NCBI RefSeq assembly: GCF_021631985.1
Contig: NZ_CP070225.1
Coordinates: 62,001-126,000 of the forward strand
From: Sandaracinus amylolyticus
GTDB lineage: Bacteria; Myxococcota_A; Polyangia; Polyangiales; Sandaracinaceae
DNA length: 64,000 nucleotides
Reading direction: 5' to 3'
Position numbers and translations under genes: made by a program. A model generated the notes under the pieces. It ran no database searches. It saw only the letters and a program-made list of their open reading frames with translations, and was not told where the DNA came from. How positions within the stretch are numbered: position 1 is the first letter of the stretch; every line of letters begins with the position of its first letter. Below, piece by piece: positions 18,354 through 29,726 of the stretch.

Positions 18354-20096
18354 ATGCGCTACGTCTGCCTGAACTGCGGCCACCGCTGGGATCTCGAGGA
18401 GGGCAAGGAGGACAAGAAGGTCCGCTGCCCCTCGTGCATGCGCGTCACCGGGATCGAGAAGGTGAGCGACGCGAAGCCTGCGGCCTCGGCGCGCAATCCG
18501 TGGCTCGTGCCGGGGCTCGTCGTGGTGCTGCTCGCGGCGATCGGCGGCGGCTACGCGATGTGGCGCGCGAGCGCGCCGCGCGAGGTGGGCGAGGACGTGC
18601 CGGAGCGTCCGCTCGAGCGCGACGAGCTCGTGGGTCATCTGCGCCGGCTGCGCGTCGATGCGCGCGGCGTGGTCGACCTGCTCGCGGCCGACGAAGGCGT
18701 CGAGGAATTCGCGGAGCGCGCGACCGAGGGACGTCGCAGCGCGACCGAGATGGCCGCGGGTGTGTACGAGGCGATCCGCGCGCGCGCGTCGCAGCACGCG
18801 TTCTCGCGATGGTCGCTCGGCGTCCCGCGCGAGACGTCGATGGGCGATGCGGGCGCGGTGCGCGCGTGGATCCGCGAGGACGGCTCGCGCCGTCGTCTCT
18901 ATCCGCTCGAGGCCGCCGCGCTGATGGTCGCAGCGCTGCGCAGCCGCGGCGTGGACGCGATGCTCGCCGAGACGTGGGAGTTCCCCGGCGATCCGTCGCC
19001 GCCCGATCCCTCGGGGCACTTCGGGTACTACGTCGCCGCGGTCTACGAGAACGAAGTGGGGCAGGGCGAGCCGCGCATCTTCGATCCCTGGGGTGGCCAC
19101 GAGGTCGCGCCCGAGGCGGACGACGTGCGCGTGATGACCGACCTCGAGGCGCTCGGTGCCGCGCTCAACGTCCGCGCGATCCACCTGCTCGTGCGCGAGA
19201 GCGATCCCGCGCGCGCGATCGAGGTCTCGCGCGACGCGCTGCGGCTCGATCCGCGCTCGCCGACCACGCGCTCGGTGCGCGGCGCGATCCTGCTCGCGTC
19301 GGGCGGCGGCAGCGAGGGCGTCGCGGAGTTCGAGGCGGCCAAGCAGATCCGCGCCGATGCCCCGCGCCATCAGCTGCTCGCGGGCGTGCTGCTCGCGCAG
19401 GGCGACGTCGAGGGCGCGCAGCGCGAGCTGAGCACCGCGCTCGAGCTCGCGCCCGAGTACGCGGCGGCGCGTGCCGCGCTCGCGGCGGTGCACCTCGGGC
19501 AGAGCGAGCCCGACCTCGCGCGCGAAGAGCTCGAGCGTGCGCAGCGCATCGATCCCGATCTGCACACGCTGCCGGGACTCTGGGCGGGCTACTACGCGAC
19601 GACCGGCGACCTCGAGAGCGCGGTGCAGAGCGCGCGCTCGGCGGTCGAGCGCAACCCGTGGGACATCCAGACCCGCCTCATGGCGGCGCGCGTGTATCGC
19701 CAGGCCGCGCGCTACGACGACATGCGCCGCGAGGCGCGCGAGGTGATGGAGCGCGTGCCCTCGGCGCAGCGCGGCGACATGGAGCAGCTCATCCGCCGCC
19801 TGCTCGGCCCGACCGCGCTCGAGTCGCCGCTCGAGGAAGAAGAGGCGCTCGCGGAAGAAGAGGAAGCCGAGGACGACTACGAGCTCGGCGGCACCTCGCT
19901 GCGCCTCGGCGGCGGCGCGGAGGGTGCGCCCGCTGCGGGTCGGAGCGGGCCGAGCCTGCTCGACGAAGAAGGCGATCTCGCGCCCTCGCAGGGCGGCGGC
20001 GAAGACGGTCCCTTGCTCATGCTCGGCGATCCGTCGAGACTCCGTCTCGGGGGCGGCGGCGAAGGCGACCGACTGCGGCTCGATCTGCAGGAGTGA
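18354..20096 (+). CDS. Zinc-ribbon, single-TM, TPR protein
   Basis: A 580-residue protein. The N-terminus has a zinc ribbon (Cys5, Cys8, Cys25, Cys28) of the MJ0042/predicted-Zn-ribbon type often placed in front of a membrane segment in myxobacteria. One transmembrane helix is at about 51-69. Residues 90-260 form a domain I cannot name, including a segment about processing or folding (HFGYYVAAVYENE). TPR-like helices run from about 275 to 480 (EVSRDALRLDPRS, ALELAPEYAAARAALAAVHL). A low-complexity acidic tail contains repeats such as LRLGGG. The cytoplasmic ribbon with external TPRs suggests scaffolding of a membrane complex. It is 42 bp upstream of another single-TM protein and probably co-transcribed with it. 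Confidence 0.82.
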   Translation: MRYVCLNCGHRWDLEEGKEDKKVRCPSCMRVTGIEKVSDAKPAASARNPWLVPGLVVVLLAAIGGGYAMWRASAPREVGEDVPERPLERDELVGHLRRLRVDARGVVDLLAADEGVEEFAERATEGRRSATEMAAGVYEAIRARASQHAFSRWSLGVPRETSMGDAGAVRAWIREDGSRRRLYPLEAAALMVAALRSRGVDAMLAETWEFPGDPSPPDPSGHFGYYVAAVYENEVGQGEPRIFDPWGGHEVAPEADDVRVMTDLEALGAALNVRAIHLLVRESDPARAIEVSRDALRLDPRSPTTRSVRGAILLASGGGSEGVAEFEAAKQIRADAPRHQLLAGVLLAQGDVEGAQRELSTALELAPEYAAARAALAAVHLGQSEPDLAREELERAQRIDPDLHTLPGLWAGYYATTGDLESAVQSARSAVERNPWDIQTRLMAARVYRQAARYDDMRREAREVMERVPSAQRGDMEQLIRRLLGPTALESPLEEEEALAEEEEAEDDYELGGTSLRLGGGAEGAPAAGRSGPSLLDEEGDLAPSQGGGEDGPLLMLGDPSRLRLGGGGEGDRLRLDLQE

Positions 20097-20138
20097 CCTG
20101 ACGAGCCCGCCCCCGGGACCCATGGAGCGGAGGCGCAC

Positions 20139-20756
20139 ATGAGTGACGGAGGGTTCACGCCGCTCACGCCCATCGGTGGGCCGAGCCTCGAGCAGGAAGA
20201 GAAAGCGCTACGCAGCGGGCGCGGGCGCATGCTCGCCGCGATGATCGTCGCGGTGCTCGCCGCGGGCGCGGGGCTCGTGTGGTTCGTGTCGTCGTCCGGG
20301 CCGAGCGAGTACGGCCAGCTCGGGCGACAGATCAACGGGATGCGCGCCGAGCACTTCGACGCGTTCTGGGCGTGCGCCCTGCCGCGCGAGGATCTGCGTG
20401 ATCTGCGCAACGACCAGCAGCTGCGCGGGGAGATCGCGGAGCGTGCCGCCCAGCCGCGCGCGTACGCGCAGCACGTGCGCACGCAGTGCATGGTGCACCT
20501 CGACGAGCACCTCCCGCCGCTCGACGCGCTCATCCTGCCCGAGGACCTGCAGCCCGGCGTGCACGACCTGCGCACCGCGATCGAGGCGCAGCGCAGCGCG
20601 TGGAGCGCGTTCCTCACGCGCCTCGATCAGACCGAGGGCGGGTTCGTCGCCGAGGACGCCGACGACGAGCTCGGCGCGATCGCGCGCGGCTGGTACGAGT
20701 ACAAGGTCGCGCACAGCGCGATCAACGACGTGCTCCGCTCGCACATCGACGAGTGA
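20139..20756 (+). CDS. Single-pass membrane protein of unknown function
   Basis: A 205-residue protein with a short cytoplasmic N-terminus, a transmembrane helix at about 31-51 (MIVAVLAAGAGLVWFV) and an exported helical domain with two Cys (WACALP, TQCMVHL). No family is recognised. Its position 42 bp after the zinc-ribbon/TPR membrane protein, same strand, suggests an operon and possibly a shared complex. GGAGGCGCAC lies just before the ATG and supports the start. Confidence 0.75.
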   Translation: MSDGGFTPLTPIGGPSLEQEEKALRSGRGRMLAAMIVAVLAAGAGLVWFVSSSGPSEYGQLGRQINGMRAEHFDAFWACALPREDLRDLRNDQQLRGEIAERAAQPRAYAQHVRTQCMVHLDEHLPPLDALILPEDLQPGVHDLRTAIEAQRSAWSAFLTRLDQTEGGFVAEDADDELGAIARGWYEYKVAHSAINDVLRSHIDE

Positions 20757-20801
20757 ACGGTCACGCGCGCGTCACTCGCCCGCGCTACCCTGCGAGGCCG
20801 C

Positions 20802-20948
20802 CGATGAACCGGAACCTGTGCCAACGAGAGCAAGCGGGGGTGGGGCCCCGCGCGCAGTGTTCGGGGTGGGGGGCCCCGATCCGGCTTTGCCGGTCGGGGG
20901 GAGGGGCTCCTCTGAAGAGGAAGAGCCAAGACCCCTCGGAAAACTGAG
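20802..20948. repeat. Dispersed repeat, family B, long copy
   Basis: Shares with 58121-58202 a 5' block (CGATNAANCGGAANCTNTGC), an identical 15-bp block ATCCGGCTTTGCCGG (itself a CCGGC-TTT-GCCGG hairpin), a G-rich stretch, and a 3' end CCCCTC..AAAACT.AG. This copy has an extra C/G-rich segment of about 45 bp. It fills the leader of the RimK gene and ends at the base before its ATG. Confidence 0.7.
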
Positions 20949-22133
20949 ATGCGCATCGCCATCCTGTCCCGCGCGCGCGGCTGCTACAGCACGCGCCGCC
21001 TCCGCGAGGCGTGCCTCGCGCGGGGCCACGAGACGAAGGTGCTCGACACGCTTCGCTTCTCGATGGCCGTGGAGCAGGGCCAGCCCGAGCTCTACTACAA
21101 GGAGCGGCGTCTCTCGCGCTACGACGCGGTGATTCCGCGCGTCGGCGCGTCGATCACGTTCTACGGCACCGCGGTGGTGCGGCAGTTCGAGCAGATGGGC
21201 GTGTTCACGCTCAACGGCTCGCACGCGATCACCGTCGCGCGCGACAAGCTGCGCGCGCTCCAGGTGCTCTCGCGGCACAACGTCGGCTTCCCCGCGACGA
21301 CGTTCGTGCGGCACCGCGACGACCTGCTGCCCGCGATCGATCGCCTCGGCGGCGGGCCCGTCGTGGTGAAGATGCTCGAGGGCACGCAGGGCATGGGCGT
21401 GATCCTCGCGGACAGCCGTCGCGTCGCGCAGACGATCGTCGAGACGCTGCAGAGCGCGCGGCAGAACGTGCTGATCCAGCGCTTCGTCGCGGAGAGCCGC
21501 GGGCGCGACGTGCGCGCGTTCGTGGTCGGGGGGCGCGTGGTCGCGGCGATGCGGCGCATCGCGCAGGGCGACGAGTTCCGCAGCAACGTGCACCGCGGCG
21601 GGCGCACCGAGTCGATCCACCTCGAGCCCGAGTACGAGCGCACCGCGATCCGCGCCGCGCAGATCATGGGCCTGCGCGTCGCGGGCGTGGACATGCTGGA
21701 GTCGAAGGACGGCCCGCTCGTCCTCGAGATCAACTCGTCGCCCGGCCTGCAGGGCATCGAGGCCGCGACGAAGGTCGACGTCGCGGGCGCGATCGTCGAG
21801 CACATCGAGGAGCAGGTCCTCTTCCCCGAGGTCGACCTCAAGCAGCGCCTCACGCTCGACAAGGGCTACGGCGTGAGCGAGTTCCCGATCACGCCGGGCA
21901 GCGAGCTCGCCGGGCGCACCCTCGCCGAGGCGAAGCTGCAGGAGCGCGACGTGCGCGTGCTCTCGGTGCAGCGAGGCAGCCTGGTGATCCCGAACCCGCG
22001 CGGCGCGACGCGGCTCTACGCGGGCGACGTGGTGCTCTGCTTCGGGAAGCTGATCGCGCTCAAGCACCTCATCCCGCGCGACGCGCGTCGCGCTCCGCGA
22101 GAGCCGGGCGCGCCGGAGGCGACGGAATCCTGA
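20949..22133 (+). CDS. rimK: RimK-type ATP-grasp ligase fused to a C-terminal TrkA-C (RCK-C) domain
   Basis: A 394-residue cytoplasmic protein. Residues 1-290 match RimK, the ligase that adds glutamate to the C-terminus of ribosomal protein S6: start MRIAILSRARGCYSTRRL, ATP-grasp loop VVVKMLEGTQGMGV, FRSNVHRGG, and metal/catalytic EINSSPGLQGIE. Residues about 305-372 match a TrkA-C/RCK-C ligand-binding domain (GRTLAEAKLQERDVRVLSVQ, VIPNPRGATRLYAGDVVLCF), normally found on potassium-channel regulators. E. coli RimK is about 300 residues and lacks this. The fusion suggests control of ligase activity by a small molecule (inference). No Shine-Dalgarno is visible because a family B repeat abuts the ATG. 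A TACCCT box at 20786 may be the promoter. Confidence 0.92.
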   Translation: MRIAILSRARGCYSTRRLREACLARGHETKVLDTLRFSMAVEQGQPELYYKERRLSRYDAVIPRVGASITFYGTAVVRQFEQMGVFTLNGSHAITVARDKLRALQVLSRHNVGFPATTFVRHRDDLLPAIDRLGGGPVVVKMLEGTQGMGVILADSRRVAQTIVETLQSARQNVLIQRFVAESRGRDVRAFVVGGRVVAAMRRIAQGDEFRSNVHRGGRTESIHLEPEYERTAIRAAQIMGLRVAGVDMLESKDGPLVLEINSSPGLQGIEAATKVDVAGAIVEHIEEQVLFPEVDLKQRLTLDKGYGVSEFPITPGSELAGRTLAEAKLQERDVRVLSVQRGSLVIPNPRGATRLYAGDVVLCFGKLIALKHLIPRDARRAPREPGAPEATES

Positions 22134-22162
22134 GAGCGCGGAGCCCTGCGGCCCGCGCTCTC
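22132..22162. terminator. Bidirectional hairpin between convergent genes
   Basis: A perfect 10-bp stem GAGAGCGCGG / CCGCGCTCTC with an 11-nt loop overlaps the RimK stop codon and ends 12 bp before the end of the convergent lipoprotein gene. Confidence 0.7.
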
Positions 22163-22173
22163 CGTCGATCCCT

Positions 22174-23040
22174 TCAGTCGCAGTGACCGGGCCCGGTCGC
22201 GCCCTCGTTGTAGCCCGCGAGCGCGTCCGCGATCGCCACACCCGCCGCGCCGGTCGCGCTGCTCGCGCGCACGCCCTGGGGAAGCGCGCCCGCGTTCGCC
22301 GCGAGCCACGCGTGCGCGGCCGCGAGATCCGTCGAGGCCGTCGCGCCCGACGCCGCGTTGAGCTCGGCCGCGATCAGCTGGTGCGCGAGGATCAGGCTCG
22401 CATCGCCACGCGGCGCGGTGCGCAGGATCGCGAGCAGTGCCGCCGCGTCGTAGCTGCGCCCACCGAGCACGAGCGACGACACCGGCCACGCCTCCGCGTG
22501 GTTCTTCCAGTAGCCCTGCGTGAGCGTGCAGCCCTGATCCACCGGCGCGCAGCACACGTCGTAGAACGAGTACCAGCCCCAGCCGCCGAGGTCGCCCTCG
22601 CCGAGCGCCGAGACCTGCTCGCGCCCCGCGGGATCACGCGCGTAGCCCTGGATGATCACCTTCACGCGCTCGCCGCACGCGACGCCGAGCTCCTCGAGCG
22701 ACACGTGCAGGTCGAGGCTCGTGACCCAGCCGGTCACCCACGGCTCCGGGTTCAGCGTGTGCCACGTGAGCGCGTCGGGCCCCGGGCCCACGCCGATGTA
22801 GTGGTCGCCCAGCTCCCAGCCCGATGCCGCGTCGAGGTGGATGTCGATGCCACCTTCGCTCGCGGTGATCGTCGCGACGCCGGCCTCGAGCGTCGCGGTC
22901 TCGACGTCGAGCAGCGGTGTCTCGTGGGTTGGCTCGCACACCAGACCCAGCGACGACTCGGCCGAGCCCACCACGTCGCTCGTGCAGCCCATCATCGCGA
23001 GGGCGACCGCCGCCGCCACCCATGACCAGTTCGCTCGCAT
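22174..23040 (-). CDS. Lipoprotein with TQGYWKNH motif
   Basis: A 288-residue lipoprotein from an ATG at 23040, preceded by GGGAGG. The signal peptide ends LAMMGC (Cys19). Residues about 40-150 form a beta-rich domain (GDHYIGVGPGPDALTW). At about 175 is the sequence CTLTQGYWKNHAEAWPVSS, the hallmark of a domain of unknown function repeatedly found in secreted proteins of myxobacteria and actinobacteria; the helical region after it (ILAHQLIAAELNAASGA) belongs to the same domain. The DVCCAPVDQGC cluster could form disulfides. Function unknown; likely extracellular or surface. Confidence 0.82.
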   Translation of the reverse strand: MRANWSWVAAAVALAMMGCTSDVVGSAESSLGLVCEPTHETPLLDVETATLEAGVATITASEGGIDIHLDAASGWELGDHYIGVGPGPDALTWHTLNPEPWVTGWVTSLDLHVSLEELGVACGERVKVIIQGYARDPAGREQVSALGEGDLGGWGWYSFYDVCCAPVDQGCTLTQGYWKNHAEAWPVSSLVLGGRSYDAAALLAILRTAPRGDASLILAHQLIAAELNAASGATASTDLAAAHAWLAANAGALPQGVRASSATGAAGVAIADALAGYNEGATGPGHCD

Positions 23041-23194
23041 CGGAACCTCCCGCCGAGAGCGGATTGCACGCGCTGGTCCACCGTCGGAGAGCGCCCGTTC
23101 TTCGAGAATGCGTCGGTGAAGTGGCGTCTGGGCCGGCCCGTGGTGGCGCCTCCGGTAGCCATACATCGGCGCCCAGCACGCTCCGCGCGCCGCG

Positions 23195-24148
23195 TCAGGG
23201 CCCGAAGAGCACGCGCCCGCTCGCGAAGAGCACGCGCGCCGGGCCCGGATCCTCGCCGACGACCCGCAGGTCCTCGATCGCGATCGCACCGCGCACCGAA
23301 GCCGGCTCGAGCGCACGGGCGAGCGCGAGCGCGTGGGCCTCGTCGCGCGCGCGCACCTCGACGACCCGCAGGTAGCCCTCGACCTCCACGGCCGCGTCGT
23401 CCGGACGCGGCGCGGAGAGCGTCAGCCTGTAGCGAGCGGTCCCGTCCTCGCCGGGCAGCAGCGCGAGCGCGTCGATCACCTCGCCGCGCATCGCCCAGCC
23501 TTCGACCGCGCGCTCGATCGCGCTGCGCACCTCGTCCTCGCCGCGCCCCGCGCGCGCCCTCGCCAGCGCATCGAACGCCGCGAGCTCTGCGTGCCCCGCA
23601 CGATCGTCCTTCGCGAGCGACGAGCCCATCGCGCGCACCAGCGAGACCGCATCGTCGACGCGCCCGAGCCGCTCCAGTGCGTCGATCGCGACCCGCAGCG
23701 CATCGAGCGTGAACGGCGGCGTCGAGGGATCTTCGAGCACGCTCTCCGCGTCCGCGAGCGCGCCTCCGACGTCTCCGGCGCGCAGTCGCGCGACCGCGCG
23801 GTTGTAGCGCACCGAGCTCACCCACACGCCCTCGCAGCGCAGTGCCGCGTCGAGCGCGGCGAGCGCCTCGTCGGAGCGCCCGCTCTCCGAGCACATCGTG
23901 CCGAGCAGCAGCTGCAGCGACCACGCGCCGGGCGCGAGGCGCACGCCTTCTTCGAGCACGCGCACCGCGCCCTCGGGATCGCCCTCCGCACGCGCCGCGA
24001 GCGCCTCGATCTCGAACGCGCCCGACCACCGCATCGCGCGCAGCTGGCGCGCGATCTCCCTCGCGCCCGAGAGATCGCGCGCATCGATGCGCGCCAGCGC
24101 CTCCTCGTGCAGGCGTCGCGCCTCGTCCTCGCTGGTCCCGAAGAACAT
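23195..24148 (-). CDS. TPR-repeat protein
   Basis: A 317-residue protein with helical TPR-like repeats through most of its length: RRLHEEALARIDARDLSGAR, GDPEGAVRVLEEGVRLAPGA, SGRSDEALAALDAALRCEG and VRYNRAVARLRAGDVGGALA. The last 80 residues (VEVEGYLRVVEVRARDEAHA) are beta-rich and different. No signal peptide, so probably cytoplasmic. It starts 26 bp after the lipoprotein gene at 24175-25821 on the same strand, so the two likely form an operon. A partner-binding or assembly role is likely; no specific function can be assigned. Confidence 0.8.
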   Translation of the reverse strand: MFFGTSEDEARRLHEEALARIDARDLSGAREIARQLRAMRWSGAFEIEALAARAEGDPEGAVRVLEEGVRLAPGAWSLQLLLGTMCSESGRSDEALAALDAALRCEGVWVSSVRYNRAVARLRAGDVGGALADAESVLEDPSTPPFTLDALRVAIDALERLGRVDDAVSLVRAMGSSLAKDDRAGHAELAAFDALARARAGRGEDEVRSAIERAVEGWAMRGEVIDALALLPGEDGTARYRLTLSAPRPDDAAVEVEGYLRVVEVRARDEAHALALARALEPASVRGAIAIEDLRVVGEDPGPARVLFASGRVLFGP

Positions 24149-24174
24149 GACGACGTTCTACGTCGTCGCGTCGC

Positions 24175-25821
24175 TCACTGCACCGGCTGCACGCGCACTC
24201 GGATGGTCCCCATCGTGTGCGGCACCGTGTCCTGCGAGCGCAGCTCGAGGCTGATCTCGCCGCCGCTCGCCGGGATCTGTCCCGGATTCAGATCGACCAC
24301 ACCGATCAGCTCGTCGCTGCCGACGTCGTCGTCGTAGACCGAGAAGCGCAGGGGGAGATCCTCGGGCCGGAACGCGCCGGGCAGCCACGCGTCGAGCGGC
24401 ACCTCGTGGCGATCGCTCACCGCCTCGGTGCGCTGCACCTCGCGCTGCCCGGGGATCGACACGACGATCACGTAGGGATCGGGCTCGCCGCCGATCATGT
24501 CCCAGCGGCTCCCGCTCGCGCTCTGGGGCGCGACGGTGAGCGCGGTCATCTGGATGCGCACGGGGCGCGCGCTCGACGTCGTCGTGGTGGTCGTCGTGGT
24601 GCCGGTCGTGCCCCCGACGGTGGGGCCCGTCGCGGCCTGCTGGGCGCGCGCGGTCGCGGTCGGTGCGTCGGCGGGGGTCACGCGCACCCGCATGCGCGAG
24701 GGCAACGTGGCGCCGTCGCGCGTCGTGACGAGCAGCAGCGTCGGGCACCCGAGCGCCGGCACGACCGCGCGCTGGGCGCTGCCCGCCTGCGCGAATTCCA
24801 TCACGCGCGTCCCGCGCGGCGGCGTGGGCTGCGCGCCCTGCAGCATCTGATCGTAGAAGCGCTCGAACTCGCTCGCGCAGATCGCCTCGACGATCAGCCC
24901 TTCGCCCTCTTCGAGCTCGAGGTCGAGCGCCTGCGGTCCGCGCCCGTCGAGCACCGGGCCGATCACGTCGAGCCCGCTCGGCCAGAGCTGCATGCGCTGG
25001 TTCACCGACCAGGTGACGCCCGTCTCGGCCTCGTAGGGGCGCACCGGGATCTGACCGCGCGCGAGCGCGCCGACCATGAAGTCCATCTGCTCGTTGTCCA
25101 TCGCGAACGTGACGGTGAAGCCGCTGCCGAAGCGCTCGCGAAGGCGCTGGCTCCCCTCGTCCGCGACCTGCTGCTGCGCGCGCGCGCTCGCCGAGCTGCC
25201 GGTGAGCTCGAGGAGGCCGCCGAGCATGCCGCTCATCACGTTCGTCGCCTCGGCCTGCACCAGCCCGCGCGGCGTCACCGCGGCGGTCACGTCGGCGTCG
25301 GGACGCATCCAGATCGTCGCGATGCGGTGCGGCCGATCGTAGGCGACCTCCATCGTCGCGCGGAACGCGGCGGTCGCGTCGAAGCGCAGGTACTGCCGCA
25401 CCCGGAAGCCCATCGACTCGCGGTCGACCCAGGTCCATCCGGTGCCCGCGATCGAGAGGCTCAGACGATCCCCGTCGACGCTCGCGCTGCACTCGCGGAT
25501 CCACCACCGACCCACCGTCGGATCGCTGCCCGACGCGGGCCCGGTGGTCCCGCCGTCGCCGGGCAGACCGACGAACGAGCCGCGCAGCGACTCGCAGAGG
25601 TGCGGCGCGATCACGTCGACGAGCAAGACCGCGACGTCGTCGCTCGTGCCCGCCGCGGCACCCGCGGAGCTCTCGCCTCCGCTGCTCGCGACGGCACCCC
25701 CGCTGCCCTCGCCGCCGGCGCTTGGTCCCGATGCGCCGCCCGACCCCGCGGCCCCACCGCCGCCGCACGCCGTGGCGAGCGACAGACACAACCCCAACGA
25801 CGCGATCTGCACCCTGCGCAT
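24175..25821 (-). CDS. Lipoprotein with C-terminal C2-like domain
   Basis: A 548-residue lipoprotein from an ATG at 25821. The signal peptide ends LSLATAC (Cys19), followed by a Gly/Ser-rich linker. Residues 60-330 are a globular region of unknown type. A Thr-rich linker ([20 protein letters not shown]) separates it from a C-terminal domain of about 130 residues with the pattern [11 protein letters not shown] ... [20 protein letters not shown], the calcium/phospholipid-binding C2 fold as seen in bacterial surface proteins. The Asp residues (DDDVGSD) could bind calcium. First gene of a probable two-gene operon with the TPR protein. Confidence 0.8.
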   Translation of the reverse strand: MRRVQIASLGLCLSLATACGGGGAAGSGGASGPSAGGEGSGGAVASSGGESSAGAAAGTSDDVAVLLVDVIAPHLCESLRGSFVGLPGDGGTTGPASGSDPTVGRWWIRECSASVDGDRLSLSIAGTGWTWVDRESMGFRVRQYLRFDATAAFRATMEVAYDRPHRIATIWMRPDADVTAAVTPRGLVQAEATNVMSGMLGGLLELTGSSASARAQQQVADEGSQRLRERFGSGFTVTFAMDNEQMDFMVGALARGQIPVRPYEAETGVTWSVNQRMQLWPSGLDVIGPVLDGRGPQALDLELEEGEGLIVEAICASEFERFYDQMLQGAQPTPPRGTRVMEFAQAGSAQRAVVPALGCPTLLLVTTRDGATLPSRMRVRVTPADAPTATARAQQAATGPTVGGTTGTTTTTTTTSSARPVRIQMTALTVAPQSASGSRWDMIGGEPDPYVIVVSIPGQREVQRTEAVSDRHEVPLDAWLPGAFRPEDLPLRFSVYDDDVGSDELIGVVDLNPGQIPASGGEISLELRSQDTVPHTMGTIRVRVQPVQ

Positions 25822-25888
25822 GGCCGACGAGTGTAGACGAAGACGCGAACGTCTCTCGCCTGCATTCCCGCGCGCAGATGTGCGTGCG

Positions 25889-26257
25889 TCAGGCTGCGTG
25901 CGGGGTGCCGATGGGCGCTTGCGGCGCGCGGATGGGCGAATGTGCGGCTTCCTCGGCGAGCGTGCGACCGAGCTGTTCCGCGATCGCCGGTCGTGCGTCG
26001 GCGCGCACCGAGCCGTGGATGCGAATGATCACGCGCCGTCCCGCGAGCTCGATCACGACCTCGTGCCCGCCGTCGCACCCGTACACGCGCAGGTTCGCGA
26101 CCGCGTTCTTCGGATACCAGCCGCGCGCGATCAGGCGGTCGTCGAGCCGCGTCCAGTCGACGTGGGCTGGAAGCGAGCCGATCCAGCGATCCGACGAGAC
26201 CGAGTACGGATCCGGCCCGAAACCCAGGGCCTCCCGCCAGCCGACCTTCGACTCCAT
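25889..26257 (-). CDS. Conserved-looking small protein of unknown function
   Basis: A 122-residue protein from an ATG at 26257 preceded by GGGAGGG at a good distance. The sequence opens [20 protein letters not shown] and contains [24 protein letters not shown], a compact beta-sheet pattern, then a helix ([15 protein letters not shown]). No signal peptide or membrane segment. I do not recognise a family. It is divergent from the YgiQ gene, with 121 bp between the starts. Confidence 0.72.
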   Translation of the reverse strand: MESKVGWREALGFGPDPYSVSSDRWIGSLPAHVDWTRLDDRLIARGWYPKNAVANLRVYGCDGGHEVVIELAGRRVIIRIHGSVRADARPAIAEQLGRTLAEEAAHSPIRAPQAPIGTPHAA

Positions 26258-26378
26258 AGCTGACCCTCCCGCGTCCGAGCCGCGTTCGCCCCATCTATAC
26301 ACGTGGTCCGTGTTTCCAATCAGATCTCCGTCGAGATCGTCACCTCTCGCATCCCCTGCTACGGTGCCCCCTTCGCTC

Positions 26379-28370
<1,992 letters not shown>

Positions 28371-28379
28371 GAGAACGCA

Positions 28380-28670
28380 TTGGAGCTCGTCCTTCGGATG
28401 TTCGAGACCGGGCGCGCGCTCGCGCACCTCGCGCCCGTGTTCCGCGTGCTCATCCCGCTGGTGGGCTTCGTCGGCAGCGGGACGCTCTTCGCGTGGGGCG
28501 TGATGGGCCTGCTCAACCAGCGCACGTTCGCGCTCGCGCGACGGGGCGCGGGGGGCCGCATCCACGGGGTGCCGGCGATGATCGTGGGCGCGCTCTATCT
28601 CGCCATCTCGATCGTGCTCGTCGTGATCCTCGCGCCGGTGAGCGCAGGGCTGGTGGTCGGACCGCGTTGA
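28380..28670 (+). CDS. Small two-helix membrane protein
   Basis: A 96-residue protein with two hydrophobic helices, at about 20-44 (FRVLIPLVGFVGSGTLFAWG) and 65-92 (AMIVGALYLAISIVLVVILA), and a basic loop between them. The start is a TTG 9 bp after the YgiQ stop codon, so the two genes are probably co-transcribed, although a functional link is not evident. No family recognised. The weak start codon lowers confidence in the exact N-terminus. Confidence 0.65.
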   Translation: MELVLRMFETGRALAHLAPVFRVLIPLVGFVGSGTLFAWGVMGLLNQRTFALARRGAGGRIHGVPAMIVGALYLAISIVLVVILAPVSAGLVVGPR

Positions 28671-28703
28671 CGCGGCGCTCGCGCGGAACGATCTGACGCG
28701 CTC

Positions 28704-29621
28704 GTGGACGCACGCGAGGAGGCGCTCGTCGCGCTGGGACGCGCGCTGCGCGGCGCGGGATACCGCTTCGAGACCGTCACTCCGGCAACGCACGCGCGCG
28801 TCGTCGCGCGTCCCTCGATGCGCGAGGCGCGCGACCTGCGCGGCGTGCTCGGATGGAGCCTGCCGTTCGCGCCGCACGTCGTGCCCGACGCGATCCTCGC
28901 GCATCTCCGCGACGCGGACGCGCTCGACGTGCTCGACGAGGGAAGGCTCCGGGCGCGCGTGCGTGTGTCGACGCTGGGTGAGCACCTCTTCGTGCACTCC
29001 GCGTATCCCACGCGCGATCGCGATGCGGTGTTCTTCGGGCCCGACACCCATCGCTTCGCGCATCTCCTCGTGAGCGTGCGAAGGCCCGTGCAGCGGATGC
29101 TCGATCTCGGCTGCGGCACCGGCGCCGGCGGGATCGTGCTCGCGGAGCAGGCACGCGAGATCGTGCTCTCGGACATCAGCCCTCGCGTCCTCTCGCACGC
29201 GCGCGTGAACGTCGCGATCGCGGGCGCGACGAACGCGACGATCATCCACGCCGATCTCTTCGATGGCATCGAAGGACGCTTCGATCTGATCGCGGCGAAC
29301 CCGCCGTACCTCGTCGACGACGAGCACCGCACCTATCGCGACGGTGGCGATGCGCTCGGCACCGCGCTCGCCGCGCGCATCGTGCGCGAGTCGATCCCGC
29401 GCCTCACGCGTGGTGGGCGGCTCGTGCTCTACACCGGCGTGCCGATCGTCGACGGACGCGACGTGCTGTGCGACGTGGTGGTGCCCGCGCTGCGCGCAGC
29501 GGGCGTGCACGTCGAGCGCGACGAGCTCGACCCCGACGTGTTCGGCGAGGAGCTCGAGCGCGACGTGTACGAATCCGTCGAGCGCATCGCCGCGATCGCG
29601 CTGATCGCCACGATGCCGTGA
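28704..29621 (+). CDS. SAM-dependent methyltransferase (HemK/PrmC-like NPPY type)
   Basis: A 305-residue protein. The Rossmann SAM-binding motif is LDLGCGTGAGGIVLAEQA at about 131-148, followed by an acidic ribose-binding strand (IVLSDIS) and the NPPY motif (AANPPYLVDDEH) at about 201, typical of N-methyltransferases acting on amide or amine nitrogens such as PrmC on release-factor glutamine. The N-terminal 100 residues differ from PrmC, so this is not the standard release-factor enzyme; it may belong to the class of myxobacterial or actinobacterial relatives with a distinct substrate domain. Start is a GTG. Confidence 0.85.
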   Translation: MDAREEALVALGRALRGAGYRFETVTPATHARVVARPSMREARDLRGVLGWSLPFAPHVVPDAILAHLRDADALDVLDEGRLRARVRVSTLGEHLFVHSAYPTRDRDAVFFGPDTHRFAHLLVSVRRPVQRMLDLGCGTGAGGIVLAEQAREIVLSDISPRVLSHARVNVAIAGATNATIIHADLFDGIEGRFDLIAANPPYLVDDEHRTYRDGGDALGTALAARIVRESIPRLTRGGRLVLYTGVPIVDGRDVLCDVVVPALRAAGVHVERDELDPDVFGEELERDVYESVERIAAIALIATMP

Positions 29622-29726
29622 CGTCGCACGCCCTCTGAGGCGCCACGCATCACCTCGCGATCGCGCTTTTCCCGCGAATCGCGCGGCATCGTGCTTGCGA
29701 TGGCGGGGCGCCCGGAGGAACGACGA

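Noticed and set aside
20804-20947. Small ORF beginning at an ATG inside the leader of the RimK gene
   Set aside because: It consists of the family B repeat sequence and has no protein-like features.
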